A DNA stretch of 64,000 bases from Coraliomargarita algicola (GTDB lineage Bacteria; Verrucomicrobiota; Verrucomicrobiia; Opitutales; Coraliomargaritaceae). The stretch lies in the NCBI RefSeq assembly GCF_033878955.1, contig NZ_CP138858.1:2527001-2591000 (forward strand). The letters are read 5' to 3'. Positions 27,196-34,944 of the stretch are shown here, one piece after another (the stretch's first letter is position 1; each line of letters begins with the position of its first letter). The position numbers were made by a program, and so were the translations under genes. The notes under the pieces are model-generated. The model worked only from the letters and a program-made list of their open reading frames with translations. It made no database searches and was not told the origin of the DNA.

Positions 27196-28008
27196 ATGAA
27201 TCCACTCGATATCTTTCTCGATACATTTAAAGGGGGAGTAACTTTAAAGAAAGTTATCGCTTTCTCATTGTTACTATTAGTCATTTTTGTCGCAGCGCTT
27301 GCCTTCGAACATCTTACGGGAACTTGGGAGCTCAGACGGTTAGAAAAAACGACGATAATTTTGACAGAGTTGAATAAACTTGGAGATCCTGAGGTATTGC
27401 CAATTCATCTCAGGCCTATTTACAATGAACTAACAGAGGCTCTAGTGACACAGGTACAAGAAGTTCAAAGGCCGGCAGTCGAAAAGGAAGCATGGCAAAC
27501 CCATTGGCTTAGCAAATTTGCAGCAGGAGGCAGTATTTGGTTTTTAGTAGCTATCGCATTTGTCGCCTTCTTCCCGAAGAAAGAACAAGGTATCTTCTAT
27601 GCATTCGTAGGTTTGGTCATGATTGGAGCATTTTTTGGAGGAATTAATGCACTGATTCCGACACTATATCACCCTCTAGTTAATTTAACGCTGGTTCCCT
27701 TACTCATGTTCGGAGCGACTGCGGGCGTCCCGATGAGTATTTCTGCCCTCGCTGCATTTAGAAAAGTCCGTGAAACTTCTATCAAGAAAGCTATATTGAA
27801 TAACCTTAGACAATTGGCCTCTGCTGCTGACCAATATTTCTTAGAGCATGGAGTTACCAAAGTGGAGGCTTCCAAACTCATCGGACAAAATGCTTATATT
27901 AAGGAATTGAAATCTGTATCAGATGAACTCTACCCAGAATGGATCGAGCAAGGTCGAGATATCATCGCCGACCTTCCAGGAGAAGAAAGCATTTCAATCG
28001 ATTTTTAG
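27196..28008 (+). CDS. Membrane protein with pilin-like C-terminal segment
   Basis: A 270-residue protein with an N-terminal helix (KVIAFSLLLLVIFVAALAF), an extracytoplasmic region of about 75 residues and three more helices (GSIWFLVAIAFVAFF; YAFVGLVMIGAFFGG; LTLVPLLMFGATAGV). After the last helix comes AAFRKVRETSIKKAILNNL, RQLASAADQYFLEHGVTKV and AYIKELKSVSDELYP. That stretch resembles the post-helix part of pilin-like proteins common in Verrucomicrobiota, from memory of the family pattern. The gene is AT-rich like the pair upstream. Function unknown. Confidence 0.6.
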   Translation: MNPLDIFLDTFKGGVTLKKVIAFSLLLLVIFVAALAFEHLTGTWELRRLEKTTIILTELNKLGDPEVLPIHLRPIYNELTEALVTQVQEVQRPAVEKEAWQTHWLSKFAAGGSIWFLVAIAFVAFFPKKEQGIFYAFVGLVMIGAFFGGINALIPTLYHPLVNLTLVPLLMFGATAGVPMSISALAAFRKVRETSIKKAILNNLRQLASAADQYFLEHGVTKVEASKLIGQNAYIKELKSVSDELYPEWIEQGRDIIADLPGEESISIDF

Positions 28009-28100
28009 GAGCCAGAATAGCGTCATATTGTTATCTTTGCATTGCGCAAAACATAGCCTCCTCATTCAAACCACAGATTTATCAATCAAAACCCTTCACC

Positions 28101-28535
28101 ATGGCGAACCATCACTCAGCTCCAACACATAAAGTCATCGAGGTGGTCTGTCTCGTCGCCATGGACCAGGACAACCAGATCCTGGCAACGCAGCGAGCCG
28201 AAGATAAACCACTTGGGCTTCTGTGGGAATTTCCGGGTGGAAAAATCGACACAGGCGAATCGGCAGAAGAGGCACTCCGACGTGAGATTGTTGAGGAACT
28301 CGGAATCGAACTCGGAGCACTCACACGCCTGCCTGCGGTGACACACGTATATGACTTTGGCACGATTCAGTTGATACCATTCCTTTCAAAAGTAAACACA
28401 CGACCGCTGTTAGGCGAATTGCAAGCGCATGCGGCAGCACGATGGATCGCATTGGATGAGTGGGACCAACTGCAGTGGGCACCGGCTGATCTACCGATTA
28501 TTGAGATGCTGCAAAAATCCGAATTATCGAAATGA
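28101..28535 (+). CDS. NUDIX hydrolase (MutT-like)
   Basis: A 144-residue protein from the ATG at 28101 (MANHHSAPTHKVIEVVCLVA). The frame runs further upstream but overlaps the previous gene without family similarity. The NUDIX box GX5EX7REUXEEXGU is complete (GGKIDTGESAEEALRREIVE then ELGI). RAEDKPLGLLWEFPGG in front and LHxHAAARWIALDEW-like sequence behind fit the MutT/(deoxy)nucleoside triphosphate pyrophosphohydrolase branch. Its TGA overlaps the start of the PLD-helicase gene by 4 bp. NUDIX genes next to DUF3427 helicases recur, so it is likely part of that system rather than housekeeping MutT. Confidence 0.9.
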   Translation: MANHHSAPTHKVIEVVCLVAMDQDNQILATQRAEDKPLGLLWEFPGGKIDTGESAEEALRREIVEELGIELGALTRLPAVTHVYDFGTIQLIPFLSKVNTRPLLGELQAHAAARWIALDEWDQLQWAPADLPIIEMLQKSELSK

Positions 28536-31500
28536 GTGAACTAGAAGTTGGAATATACGAACGTCTACTGGATACAGAGCTAAGTGATGCACTGGGTTCG
28601 AATCCAGAGCTTATCTCGATTCTACGAAAAATTGATGATGAAGCGGCGCCACATACTTACGCCCAATTCATCGCACAACTATTACAGCAGGCACTTCGTA
28701 GCACTAAAGCCGAAGCACGCATTCCACTGCTAAATCAAATCATTGAACTGCTAGCCGCAACGGACGGCCTAGAATACATCGAGAGGAACCGACTGCTCTC
28801 TGATAGCAAGAATCTCTTAACTGAGGTTAATCATAGCAAAACCGCCCTCCCCCGTCCTCAGACGCCTCTGTCGACGAGTGCACTACTTACAGGGCTTGGT
28901 AACGATCCAGCACTTGAACACGAACTGCGCGCTGAAATGGCAACTGCGGACCGTGTCGACATCCTGGTCTCCTTTATCAAATGGTCAGGCCTGCGCCTGC
29001 TCATACCAAGCTTTGAGCGACTCGCACAACGTAAGATTCCTATTCGGATTCTATCCACGAGTTATATGGGCGCGAGCGATCCGGTTGCATTAGAATGGCT
29101 CTCGAAACTACCAAATGTAGATGTCCGTTTATCTTACGACACTGGCGGCACACGGCTTCACGCCAAAGCGTATCATTTCATTCGTAACTCAGGCTATTCG
29201 ACGGCGTATATTGGCTCCGCGAACATGTCACATGCAGCAATGACGCAAGGTCTAGAGTGGACCGTCAAAGTGACTGCGCAAGACATGCCCCACATCCTGT
29301 CGCGCTTCGTTGCCGAGTTTGCAACCTATTGGGAAAGCAACGAGTTTGAGGTATATGAAGAGAAAGAATTCGTGCGCTTCCGCAAAGCAATCAACGACTA
29401 CAAGCTACGTAAAAATGCAGGCCCACAATTCTTCGCGGACATCACCCCAAAACCATTTCAACAGCGCATCCTCGAAGCATTGGCCATCGCACGCGAAGCA
29501 GGCTCCTCAAGAAATCTTGTAGTCGCCGCCACTGGAACAGGGAAAACGGTGATTTCGGCGCTCGATTATAAACAGTTCGCGGAGGCCAAGAATACAAAGC
29601 CTCCTATGCTATTTGTGGTTCATCGGAAAGAGATTTTAGAAACAGCCTTAGGCTGCTTTCGAACCGTTCTTAAAGATCAGAATTTTGGCGAATTACTGGT
29701 TGATGGGATCGAACCCACAGAGTGGACACACGTGTTCGCATCGGTCCAAAGCTTAAATAACAAAAAGCCATGGCAGAACTATGGAACCAAGCACTTTGAG
29801 TATGTGATTGTTGATGAAGCGCATCATGGAACAGCCAACAGCTACCGCGCCCTATTCGAGCATCTACATCCCCAAATATTGCTAGGATTAACAGCGACGC
29901 CCGAACGCATGGATGGCAGTTCGATCTTGCCCGATTTCGACGATAGATTTGCCGCAGAAATTAGACTGTCCGAAGCACTCGAAGAGAAGCTGCTATGCCC
30001 CTTTCACTACTTTGGGGTGACTGATAGTATCGATCTAACGGACGATCGTTTTTGGACAAATGGACGCTATGATTCACGTGAGCTAGAAGCCGTCCTGTCT
30101 GGCGATGATATACGAGCGAAGACTCGCGTTGACACAGTCCTTCAAGCGATCGAGCGCTATCAACCCGACCTGAGTGATGTTCGAGCCATTGGTTTCTGTG
30201 CTGGAGTGAAGCATGCACAATACATGGCGGATCACTTCAACCAAGCAGGCATCCCATCGGCCGTCTTGCTAGGAAGCACCGCACGAGACATTCGGGCAGA
30301 AAGGCTTCGCGCCTTCCGCGAGGGGAGACTGACATTTCTATTTACCGTGGATGTGCTAAGCGAAGGCGTCGACATACCAGAAATCAATCTTGTCCTATTT
30401 CTTCGTCCGACGGAAAGCCTCACTGTATTTTTGCAACAACTCGGACGCGGACTACGACACGCGATCAACAAAGACTGCCTCACAGTTTTGGATTTCGTCG
30501 GGCAAACCCACCGCAAATATCGTCTGGATACAAAATTCGCAGCGCTACTTTCCCGCAAGCGTCAGCGTATAGACAAGGAAATCGAGAACGACTTCCCCAA
30601 CTTGCCACCAGGATGCAGCATTCAACTCGAACGAGTTGCGCGCGAACGAGTCCTCTCAAAGATCAAAGAGGTCTTAAATAACCTCAAGCAATTCATTCCA
30701 GAAGTGATTCAAACTTGGGACGAAGAACAATCCAAACCACTCACTTTCGGGAATTTCATCGAAGCAACTGAGCTGTCACCCATTGAAGTCCTCTCCAAAA
30801 AAACTTGGAGCGAATGGAAAGCCCTTGCCCATCAAAAAGCGCCCCCCAGAGATCCAGATATAAAAACTGCTCGCAAAGCATTGCCGAGACTAGTGCTACG
30901 CAACGACCCTGACTTACTAAGCAACTTCCAAAAGCTCAACCAAGACCCCAAAGTCGAAGAAGCCACACAGACCTACGGCCGCCAGCAAGCGACCGCGATG
31001 CACTACATTATGTGGGGTCAAAAAGGAGAAAACGTTGGCGTCGATAGCGCAGAAGGCTCCTTTAGTAAGTGGCAATCGAACCCAAGCGTAGCTGCGGATG
31101 CCGCCGAAATCGCCGCATGGAAACAATCAAAACACACAGCAAGTATTCGCAATATCCAACTCCCGTACCCATGCGACTTAAAACTACATGCACAGTATGG
31201 ATCTGCAGAAATCAAAGCAGCACTCGATTTATCCAGCATAGATAAAACAGGCCCGACCGGACAAGGCGTCATACATATCGAACCGCTCAAGACTTACGTC
31301 CATCTCGTCACCTTCAACAAAGACGAATCCGACTTTTCGCCCACCACGCAATACAGAGACTATCCCATCAGCCGGACAAAACTGCATTGGGAAAGTCAGT
31401 CGAATACCAGTCAGTCCAGCAAGACAGGACAAAACTACATACACTTCAGAGAACGAGGCTACACGATCCTTTTCTTTGCACGTCTCAACAAAAGACAAGA

Positions 31501-31639
31501 GCGCGAAACCTCCCCTTTCATTTTCTTAGGAAGCGCAAAAGAACTATTGAACTATGAAGGCAACCGACCGATCTCAATGACATGGGAGCTGGATCACCCC
31601 ATTCCCGCAGAGCTGTTTGAAGAAGCTAGGTCGGTTTAA
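28532..31639 (+). CDS. PLD nuclease - SF2 helicase - DUF3427 protein
   Basis: A 1035-residue multidomain protein. Residues about 1-110 are helical. Residues about 115-275 are a phospholipase-D-type nuclease domain with RLHAKAYHF (His210, Lys212) and YIGSANMSHAAM. A superfamily 2 helicase core follows: Walker A VVAATGTGKTVIS (about 337), VIVDEAHHGTANS (about 428), GLTATPERMDG, LFTVDVLSEGVDIPEIN and FLQQLGRGLRH. The C-terminal 250 residues fit DUF3427 (TYVHLVTFNKDESD; NYIHFRERGYTILFFARLN; PFIFLGSAKELLNYEG). It is a single-strand PLD motif, so dimerisation would be needed for a full active site. It heads a tight set with NUDIX, DUF2726 and HNH genes and probably acts on foreign or damaged DNA. 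Confidence 0.88.
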   Translation: MSELEVGIYERLLDTELSDALGSNPELISILRKIDDEAAPHTYAQFIAQLLQQALRSTKAEARIPLLNQIIELLAATDGLEYIERNRLLSDSKNLLTEVNHSKTALPRPQTPLSTSALLTGLGNDPALEHELRAEMATADRVDILVSFIKWSGLRLLIPSFERLAQRKIPIRILSTSYMGASDPVALEWLSKLPNVDVRLSYDTGGTRLHAKAYHFIRNSGYSTAYIGSANMSHAAMTQGLEWTVKVTAQDMPHILSRFVAEFATYWESNEFEVYEEKEFVRFRKAINDYKLRKNAGPQFFADITPKPFQQRILEALAIAREAGSSRNLVVAATGTGKTVISALDYKQFAEAKNTKPPMLFVVHRKEILETALGCFRTVLKDQNFGELLVDGIEPTEWTHVFASVQSLNNKKPWQNYGTKHFEYVIVDEAHHGTANSYRALFEHLHPQILLGLTATPERMDGSSILPDFDDRFAAEIRLSEALEEKLLCPFHYFGVTDSIDLTDDRFWTNGRYDSRELEAVLSGDDIRAKTRVDTVLQAIERYQPDLSDVRAIGFCAGVKHAQYMADHFNQAGIPSAVLLGSTARDIRAERLRAFREGRLTFLFTVDVLSEGVDIPEINLVLFLRPTESLTVFLQQLGRGLRHAINKDCLTVLDFVGQTHRKYRLDTKFAALLSRKRQRIDKEIENDFPNLPPGCSIQLERVARERVLSKIKEVLNNLKQFIPEVIQTWDEEQSKPLTFGNFIEATELSPIEVLSKKTWSEWKALAHQKAPPRDPDIKTARKALPRLVLRNDPDLLSNFQKLNQDPKVEEATQTYGRQQATAMHYIMWGQKGENVGVDSAEGSFSKWQSNPSVAADAAEIAAWKQSKHTASIRNIQLPYPCDLKLHAQYGSAEIKAALDLSSIDKTGPTGQGVIHIEPLKTYVHLVTFNKDESDFSPTTQYRDYPISRTKLHWESQSNTSQSSKTGQNYIHFRERGYTILFFARLNKRQERETSPFIFLGSAKELLNYEGNRPISMTWELDHPIPAELFEEARSV

Positions 31640-31670
31640 GAAGTCTACACATTCCACACTCATTAAATCC

Positions 31671-32363
31671 ATGGATATCTTACTCTATATCATTATCGCC
31701 ATCATTGTTATCGCGATTACTTTTAAATCAATCATTCTGCCTCTCTTTACGCTGGCGACTCCAAAAGATGCAGCCCCTCAGCGCGTTGCGTCAAGAACTC
31801 AAGGATCATCAGAGCCAGAGGTGCATCCTTACATTCGCCGCGAGAGCATTCTGACACCTACGGAGCTGACATTCTTCAACGCCTTAGTACCGGTGATTAA
31901 CGGGCACTGGCATATCTTCACAAAAGTCCGGCTAGAAGACTTAATCACCGTAAGGTCAGGCTTAGAGAAAAAGGAGACATACGGCTTCCGCAGTCGAATT
32001 AAATCTCGTCACGTCGATTTTGTTCTCTGCGATAAGGAGACTCTGAAAATCCAGATGTGTATCGAGCTCGATGATAGCAGCCATCAGTCCGCCAAAGCGA
32101 AAAAAGCTGACGCCTTTAAGGACAAAGCCTTCAAAGCCGCCGGCCTCACATTAATTCGTATCCCCGCCCGACGCAGCTATAGTGACAACACTATCAAGAC
32201 TTATCTATTTGATTCCGAACCTGAATTCGCACAGGTGGCAGATAAATTGAGTTCCCCACCCGCTCACGTCGGAGCCACGCCTGCTCTAGAAGCCACCAGA
32301 GCAGCTCCCGAGAACGACGAGGATCCTCATGCTCGATGGAAACCAGCATCAATGAGGAAATAG
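31671..32363 (+). CDS. Membrane-anchored DUF2726 nuclease-like protein (copy 1)
   Basis: A 230-residue protein from the ATG at 31671 (MDILLYIIIAIIVIAITFKS), giving one N-terminal membrane helix. An earlier TTG start at 31617 is unlikely because it lies inside the helicase gene. The conserved part runs ILTPTELTFFNALVPVINGH, KVRLEDLITV, IKSRHVDFVLCDKETLKI and CIELDDSSHQ. The Asp and the ELDD motif fit a PD-(D/E)xK/Vsr-like fold, as proposed for DUF2726. It starts 31 bp after the helicase and overlaps the HNH gene by 28 bp. A paralogue lies at 36.5 kb. Confidence 0.85.
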   Translation: MDILLYIIIAIIVIAITFKSIILPLFTLATPKDAAPQRVASRTQGSSEPEVHPYIRRESILTPTELTFFNALVPVINGHWHIFTKVRLEDLITVRSGLEKKETYGFRSRIKSRHVDFVLCDKETLKIQMCIELDDSSHQSAKAKKADAFKDKAFKAAGLTLIRIPARRSYSDNTIKTYLFDSEPEFAQVADKLSSPPAHVGATPALEATRAAPENDEDPHARWKPASMRK

Positions 32364-33241
32364 GGACACACATTTTAAAAGCTAACCCAATCATGCACCG
32401 CGACGCCTACAAAGCCTACCTTTACGAAAGGAATCTGAAAACAAGTCGGAAGGCGTCCTCATACCTCCGTGCACTTGATCTACTCGAACAGATGCTAAAG
32501 CGCGAAGCTTACAGCTTTTCGGATTGCCGGGACATTTGGAGTGTTCAATCAGTCGAACGCTTACAAGCGCTCTATGAGTTCGTGCTGACCGAAGCGAAAC
32601 TCGGAAGCAAGACGCCTTGGTATATATCGGGATCTTCAAGTTATTTAGAGAAAGGTCACTGCTCCGCTGCTCTGATGAGCCTGCAAGAATTTTTAGTCGA
32701 ATCACATTATCAACAGGAACAACTCGAAACATTCGAATCGCATACAGGCGATGAGTCAGAACTCGCCCCAAAGCTCGAACGAAAACTGAACTACCCGAAA
32801 TGGCTACTCGATGGCCTAAATCCAAAGGAAGGCAAAGATGTGGTGCGATCCGTAAAGACTCGCTTAGATCAAAGAACATTTAGCGACATCGTCTTTAAGA
32901 ATTACAATTCTACCTGCTGTGTCACCGGACTCGACATTCCTACCGTGAACCGCGCCAGTCACATCGTAGGCTGGGCCGATCCCCAAGGCAAAAAGATCAG
33001 ACTCGATCCACGCAACGGGCTCTGCCTCTCCGCGACCTACGACGCGGCCTTTGATAGGCACTTGATCAGCTTGGACGACGACTACCGGGTCATTATCTCA
33101 AAGGAAATCAAGGAACACTACAGCAGTGAAAGTGTGCAGACCTATTTTATCAGCAAGGAAGGTGATGCGATTACTCTGCCACAATCTTACTTGCCCCAAA
33201 AAGCCTATCTCGAATTTCACCGCAAAAAAGGCAATTTCTAA
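32336..33241 (+). CDS. HNH endonuclease with N-terminal helical domain
   Basis: A 301-residue protein from the ATG at 32336. A second ATG at 32393 (MHRDAYKAYLYERNLKTSRK) is also possible and would remove the overlap with DUF2726. The N-terminal 110 residues look like a core-binding helical domain (KASSYLRALDLLEQMLKREA). The C-terminus has an HNH_2 core: NYNSTCCVTGLDIPTVNRAS, HIVGWADPQGKKIRLDPRNG and LCLSATYDAAFDRHLISL. It is the last gene of the NUDIX-helicase-DUF2726-HNH set and probably the DNA-cutting component. Confidence 0.85.
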   Translation: METSINEEIGTHILKANPIMHRDAYKAYLYERNLKTSRKASSYLRALDLLEQMLKREAYSFSDCRDIWSVQSVERLQALYEFVLTEAKLGSKTPWYISGSSSYLEKGHCSAALMSLQEFLVESHYQQEQLETFESHTGDESELAPKLERKLNYPKWLLDGLNPKEGKDVVRSVKTRLDQRTFSDIVFKNYNSTCCVTGLDIPTVNRASHIVGWADPQGKKIRLDPRNGLCLSATYDAAFDRHLISLDDDYRVIISKEIKEHYSSESVQTYFISKEGDAITLPQSYLPQKAYLEFHRKKGNF

Positions 33242-33244
33242 CAC

Positions 33245-33936
33245 ATGCTCCCCTACACGAAGTTAAACCCGCACAGTCGCGGAAATGGCAACTATGCACT
33301 CCACAAGCCACTGCTGTTATTATCCATTTTGGATATGACCGAATCGGGTGAAATCCGCTCTTCGCACTTAGAAAAAACTCCCGGACTAAGATTACGCTTT
33401 GATGCGTATTGGGCGATCGTTCAAGCACGTTAGGGTGGTCTGCCAGGATTGGATCAACCTAGAAAGAGTAGTCAGAAGACAGATGTCAGAGGCCAGAGAT
33501 GAATATCAATCAGTTATGGCACTTCCTGTCTCGCCAAAATGGCGCATGCCGTGATTTTCATAACTAACTGATTCACAGTGACTGGCTTCTGTTCTCTGAA
33601 CTCTGACTTCTGAATTAAGGATCAACCCTTTCACTATTTGCGCTCGCAAGGTTTCTGGACGACATACACGCCTTTTCCAAGAGCAGAAACAACTCTCCCG
33701 ACAATGGCCTCGCGTTGACACGCGATGCACACTGGATGTTTGACAAAGGCCTATGGACACTCGACGAGCAGCAGCGAGTGATCGTCGCCGACGAGATCTT
33801 TACCGAATGGGGCCCCGAAACGGATTGGCTGCGCAAACGGCATCAGCAAGCCGCCTATTTTAACCAAGAATCCCAACTACGCCCGGCAGAGGTAAGGCTC
33901 CATTGGCACCGAAAGAATGTCTTCAACAGCCTTTAA
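33245..33936 (+). pseudogene. HNH endonuclease pseudogene interrupted by a MITE-like element
   Basis: The N-terminus is intact for about 60 codons (MLPYTKLNPHSRGNGNYALH; KPLLLLSILDMTESGEIRSS). A TAG at 33431-33433 replaces what is probably a Trp codon. The frame continues as GGLPGLDQP and is then broken by a 159 bp insertion flanked by GGATCAACC. It resumes as FHYLRSQGFW. The middle of the gene is missing. The HNH end returns in another frame (IHAFSKSRNNSPDNGLAL; TRDAHWMFDKGLWTLDEQQR). It is a relative of the HNH gene at 23.4 kb. Unlike the single-base breaks elsewhere, this one is clearly degenerate. Confidence 0.85.
33460..33618. mobile_element. MITE-like palindromic insertion with 9-bp target duplication
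   Basis: A 159 bp non-coding segment lies between two copies of GGATCAACC (33451-33459 and 33619-33627). Removing the segment and one copy restores the HNH reading frame across the junction. Its two halves are imperfect inverted repeats: GTCAGAAGACAGATGTCAGA with ATCAGTTATG on the left, and the complement of CATAACTAACTGAT with CTCTGACTTCTG on the right. A related copy follows the PspA gene at 22.9 kb. No transposase lies inside or nearby, so it would be moved in trans. Confidence 0.8.
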
Positions 33937-34111
33937 CCGCCGGCGAAGCATTGTTTTCAATATAATCTAATTTCATAACCATCTGAGACCGGACAACCTC
34001 ACAACCGGCAAGAACAATCAGGAAACTTCACGATCCAAACAATGAGGTTCCGCTAACGAAAGAAAAGCAGGAAGTATGGACTTTTTGGATCTGCCGCGAG
34101 AGAGCGCCCAG

Positions 34112-34672
34112 ATTCCCGGGATCGCCAATCTCCGCATTGGCTGCGGTGGCACGGGCCGCGACGACGCTCCCCGATCCAGAGGATCGAGGCTACGAAAGAG
34201 TGCAGGAGCTTTCCCCGGGATCGCCAATCTCCGCATTGGCTGCGGTGGCATGGGCCGCGACGACGCTCCCCGATCCAGAGGATCGAGGCTACGAAAGAGT
34301 GCGGGGGCTTTCCCCGGGATCGCCAATCTCCGCATTGGCTGCGGTGGCACCGGCCGCGACGACGCTCCCCGATCCAGAGGATCGAGGCTACGATAAAAGT
34401 GCGGGGGCTTTCCCCGGGATCGCCAATCTCCGCATTGGCTGCGGTGGCACGGGCCGCGACGACGCTCCCCGATCCAGAGGATCGAGGCTACGAAAGAGTG
34501 CGCGGGCTTTCCCCGGGATCGCCAATCTCCGCATTGGCTGCGGTGGCACGGGCCGCGACGACACTCCCCGATCCAGAGGATCGAGGCTACGATAAAAGTG
34601 CGGGGGCTTTCCCCGGGATCGCCAATCTCCCATTCGATGTTCGATGTTGGGCGTTCGATGTTCGCCCCATGC
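34112..34672. repeat. Tandem array of about 98-101-bp double-hairpin repeats
   Basis: Five full units and a sixth truncated one follow at intervals of about 98-101 bp. Each unit has, on the minus strand, GCCAATGCGGAGATTGGC then GATCCCGGGG, and a second hairpin CGATCCTCTGGATCG followed by GGGGAGCGTCGTC. The same two modules in the opposite orientation form the 49-50 kb array. The last unit runs into TTCGATGTTCGATGTTGGGC words. Open frames across the array are translations of the repeat, not genes. Confidence 0.92.
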
Positions 34673-34675
34673 CCA

Positions 34676-34738
34676 TGCGTCGCTTCCAGCTATGCAGGCC
34701 GCAGCAAGTGACGCCCCAACAAAATGAACCCGCAATCT
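34676..34738. repeat. Dispersed repeat shared with 38.34 kb
   Basis: GCGTCGCTTCCAGCTATGCA here matches GCGTCGCTTTCAGCTATGCA at about 38340. Both are followed at a similar distance by a CCC(A/G)ACAAAA(T/A)GAA stretch. It is a short non-coding repeat at both ends of the Fic-DUF2726-NERD segment. Confidence 0.6.
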
Positions 34739-34907
34739 AATTCTTAAAAAATCCACCATTTTCCCGTTTAACTCTCGAAAAATCAACAAATTCAACGACT
34801 GGCCGGCTTTAATTCTCCTTTTTTCCGCGCGCACGATTCATACGCACAAAAATCTAATTCTTGAAAATTCAACAGAAAGAACGTTTAATTCTTAAAATAC
34901 CTACAGA
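34735..34907 (+). promoter_or_regulatory. Iterated operator-like repeats upstream of the Fic fusion gene
   Basis: Five copies of a direct repeat occur in the 200 bp before the gene. They start at 34735, 34766, 34807 (half copy), 34852 and 34883. The consensus opening is NTYTAAYTCTYRAAAA, followed by WTCMAC in the full copies. Pairs 1-2 and 4-5 are spaced exactly 31 bp, three helical turns, so a bound protein would lie on one face. The gene they precede has an AbiEi-like DNA-binding N-terminus, so autoregulation is the likely purpose. This is inference. Confidence 0.6.
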
Positions 34908-34944
34908 TCGCGTAGATTTTAAGGCTTAATACATCTTTTTTCTT

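Noticed and set aside
34076..34740. Open frames through the 34 kb repeat array
   Set aside because: Same reason: period-98 repeat translation.
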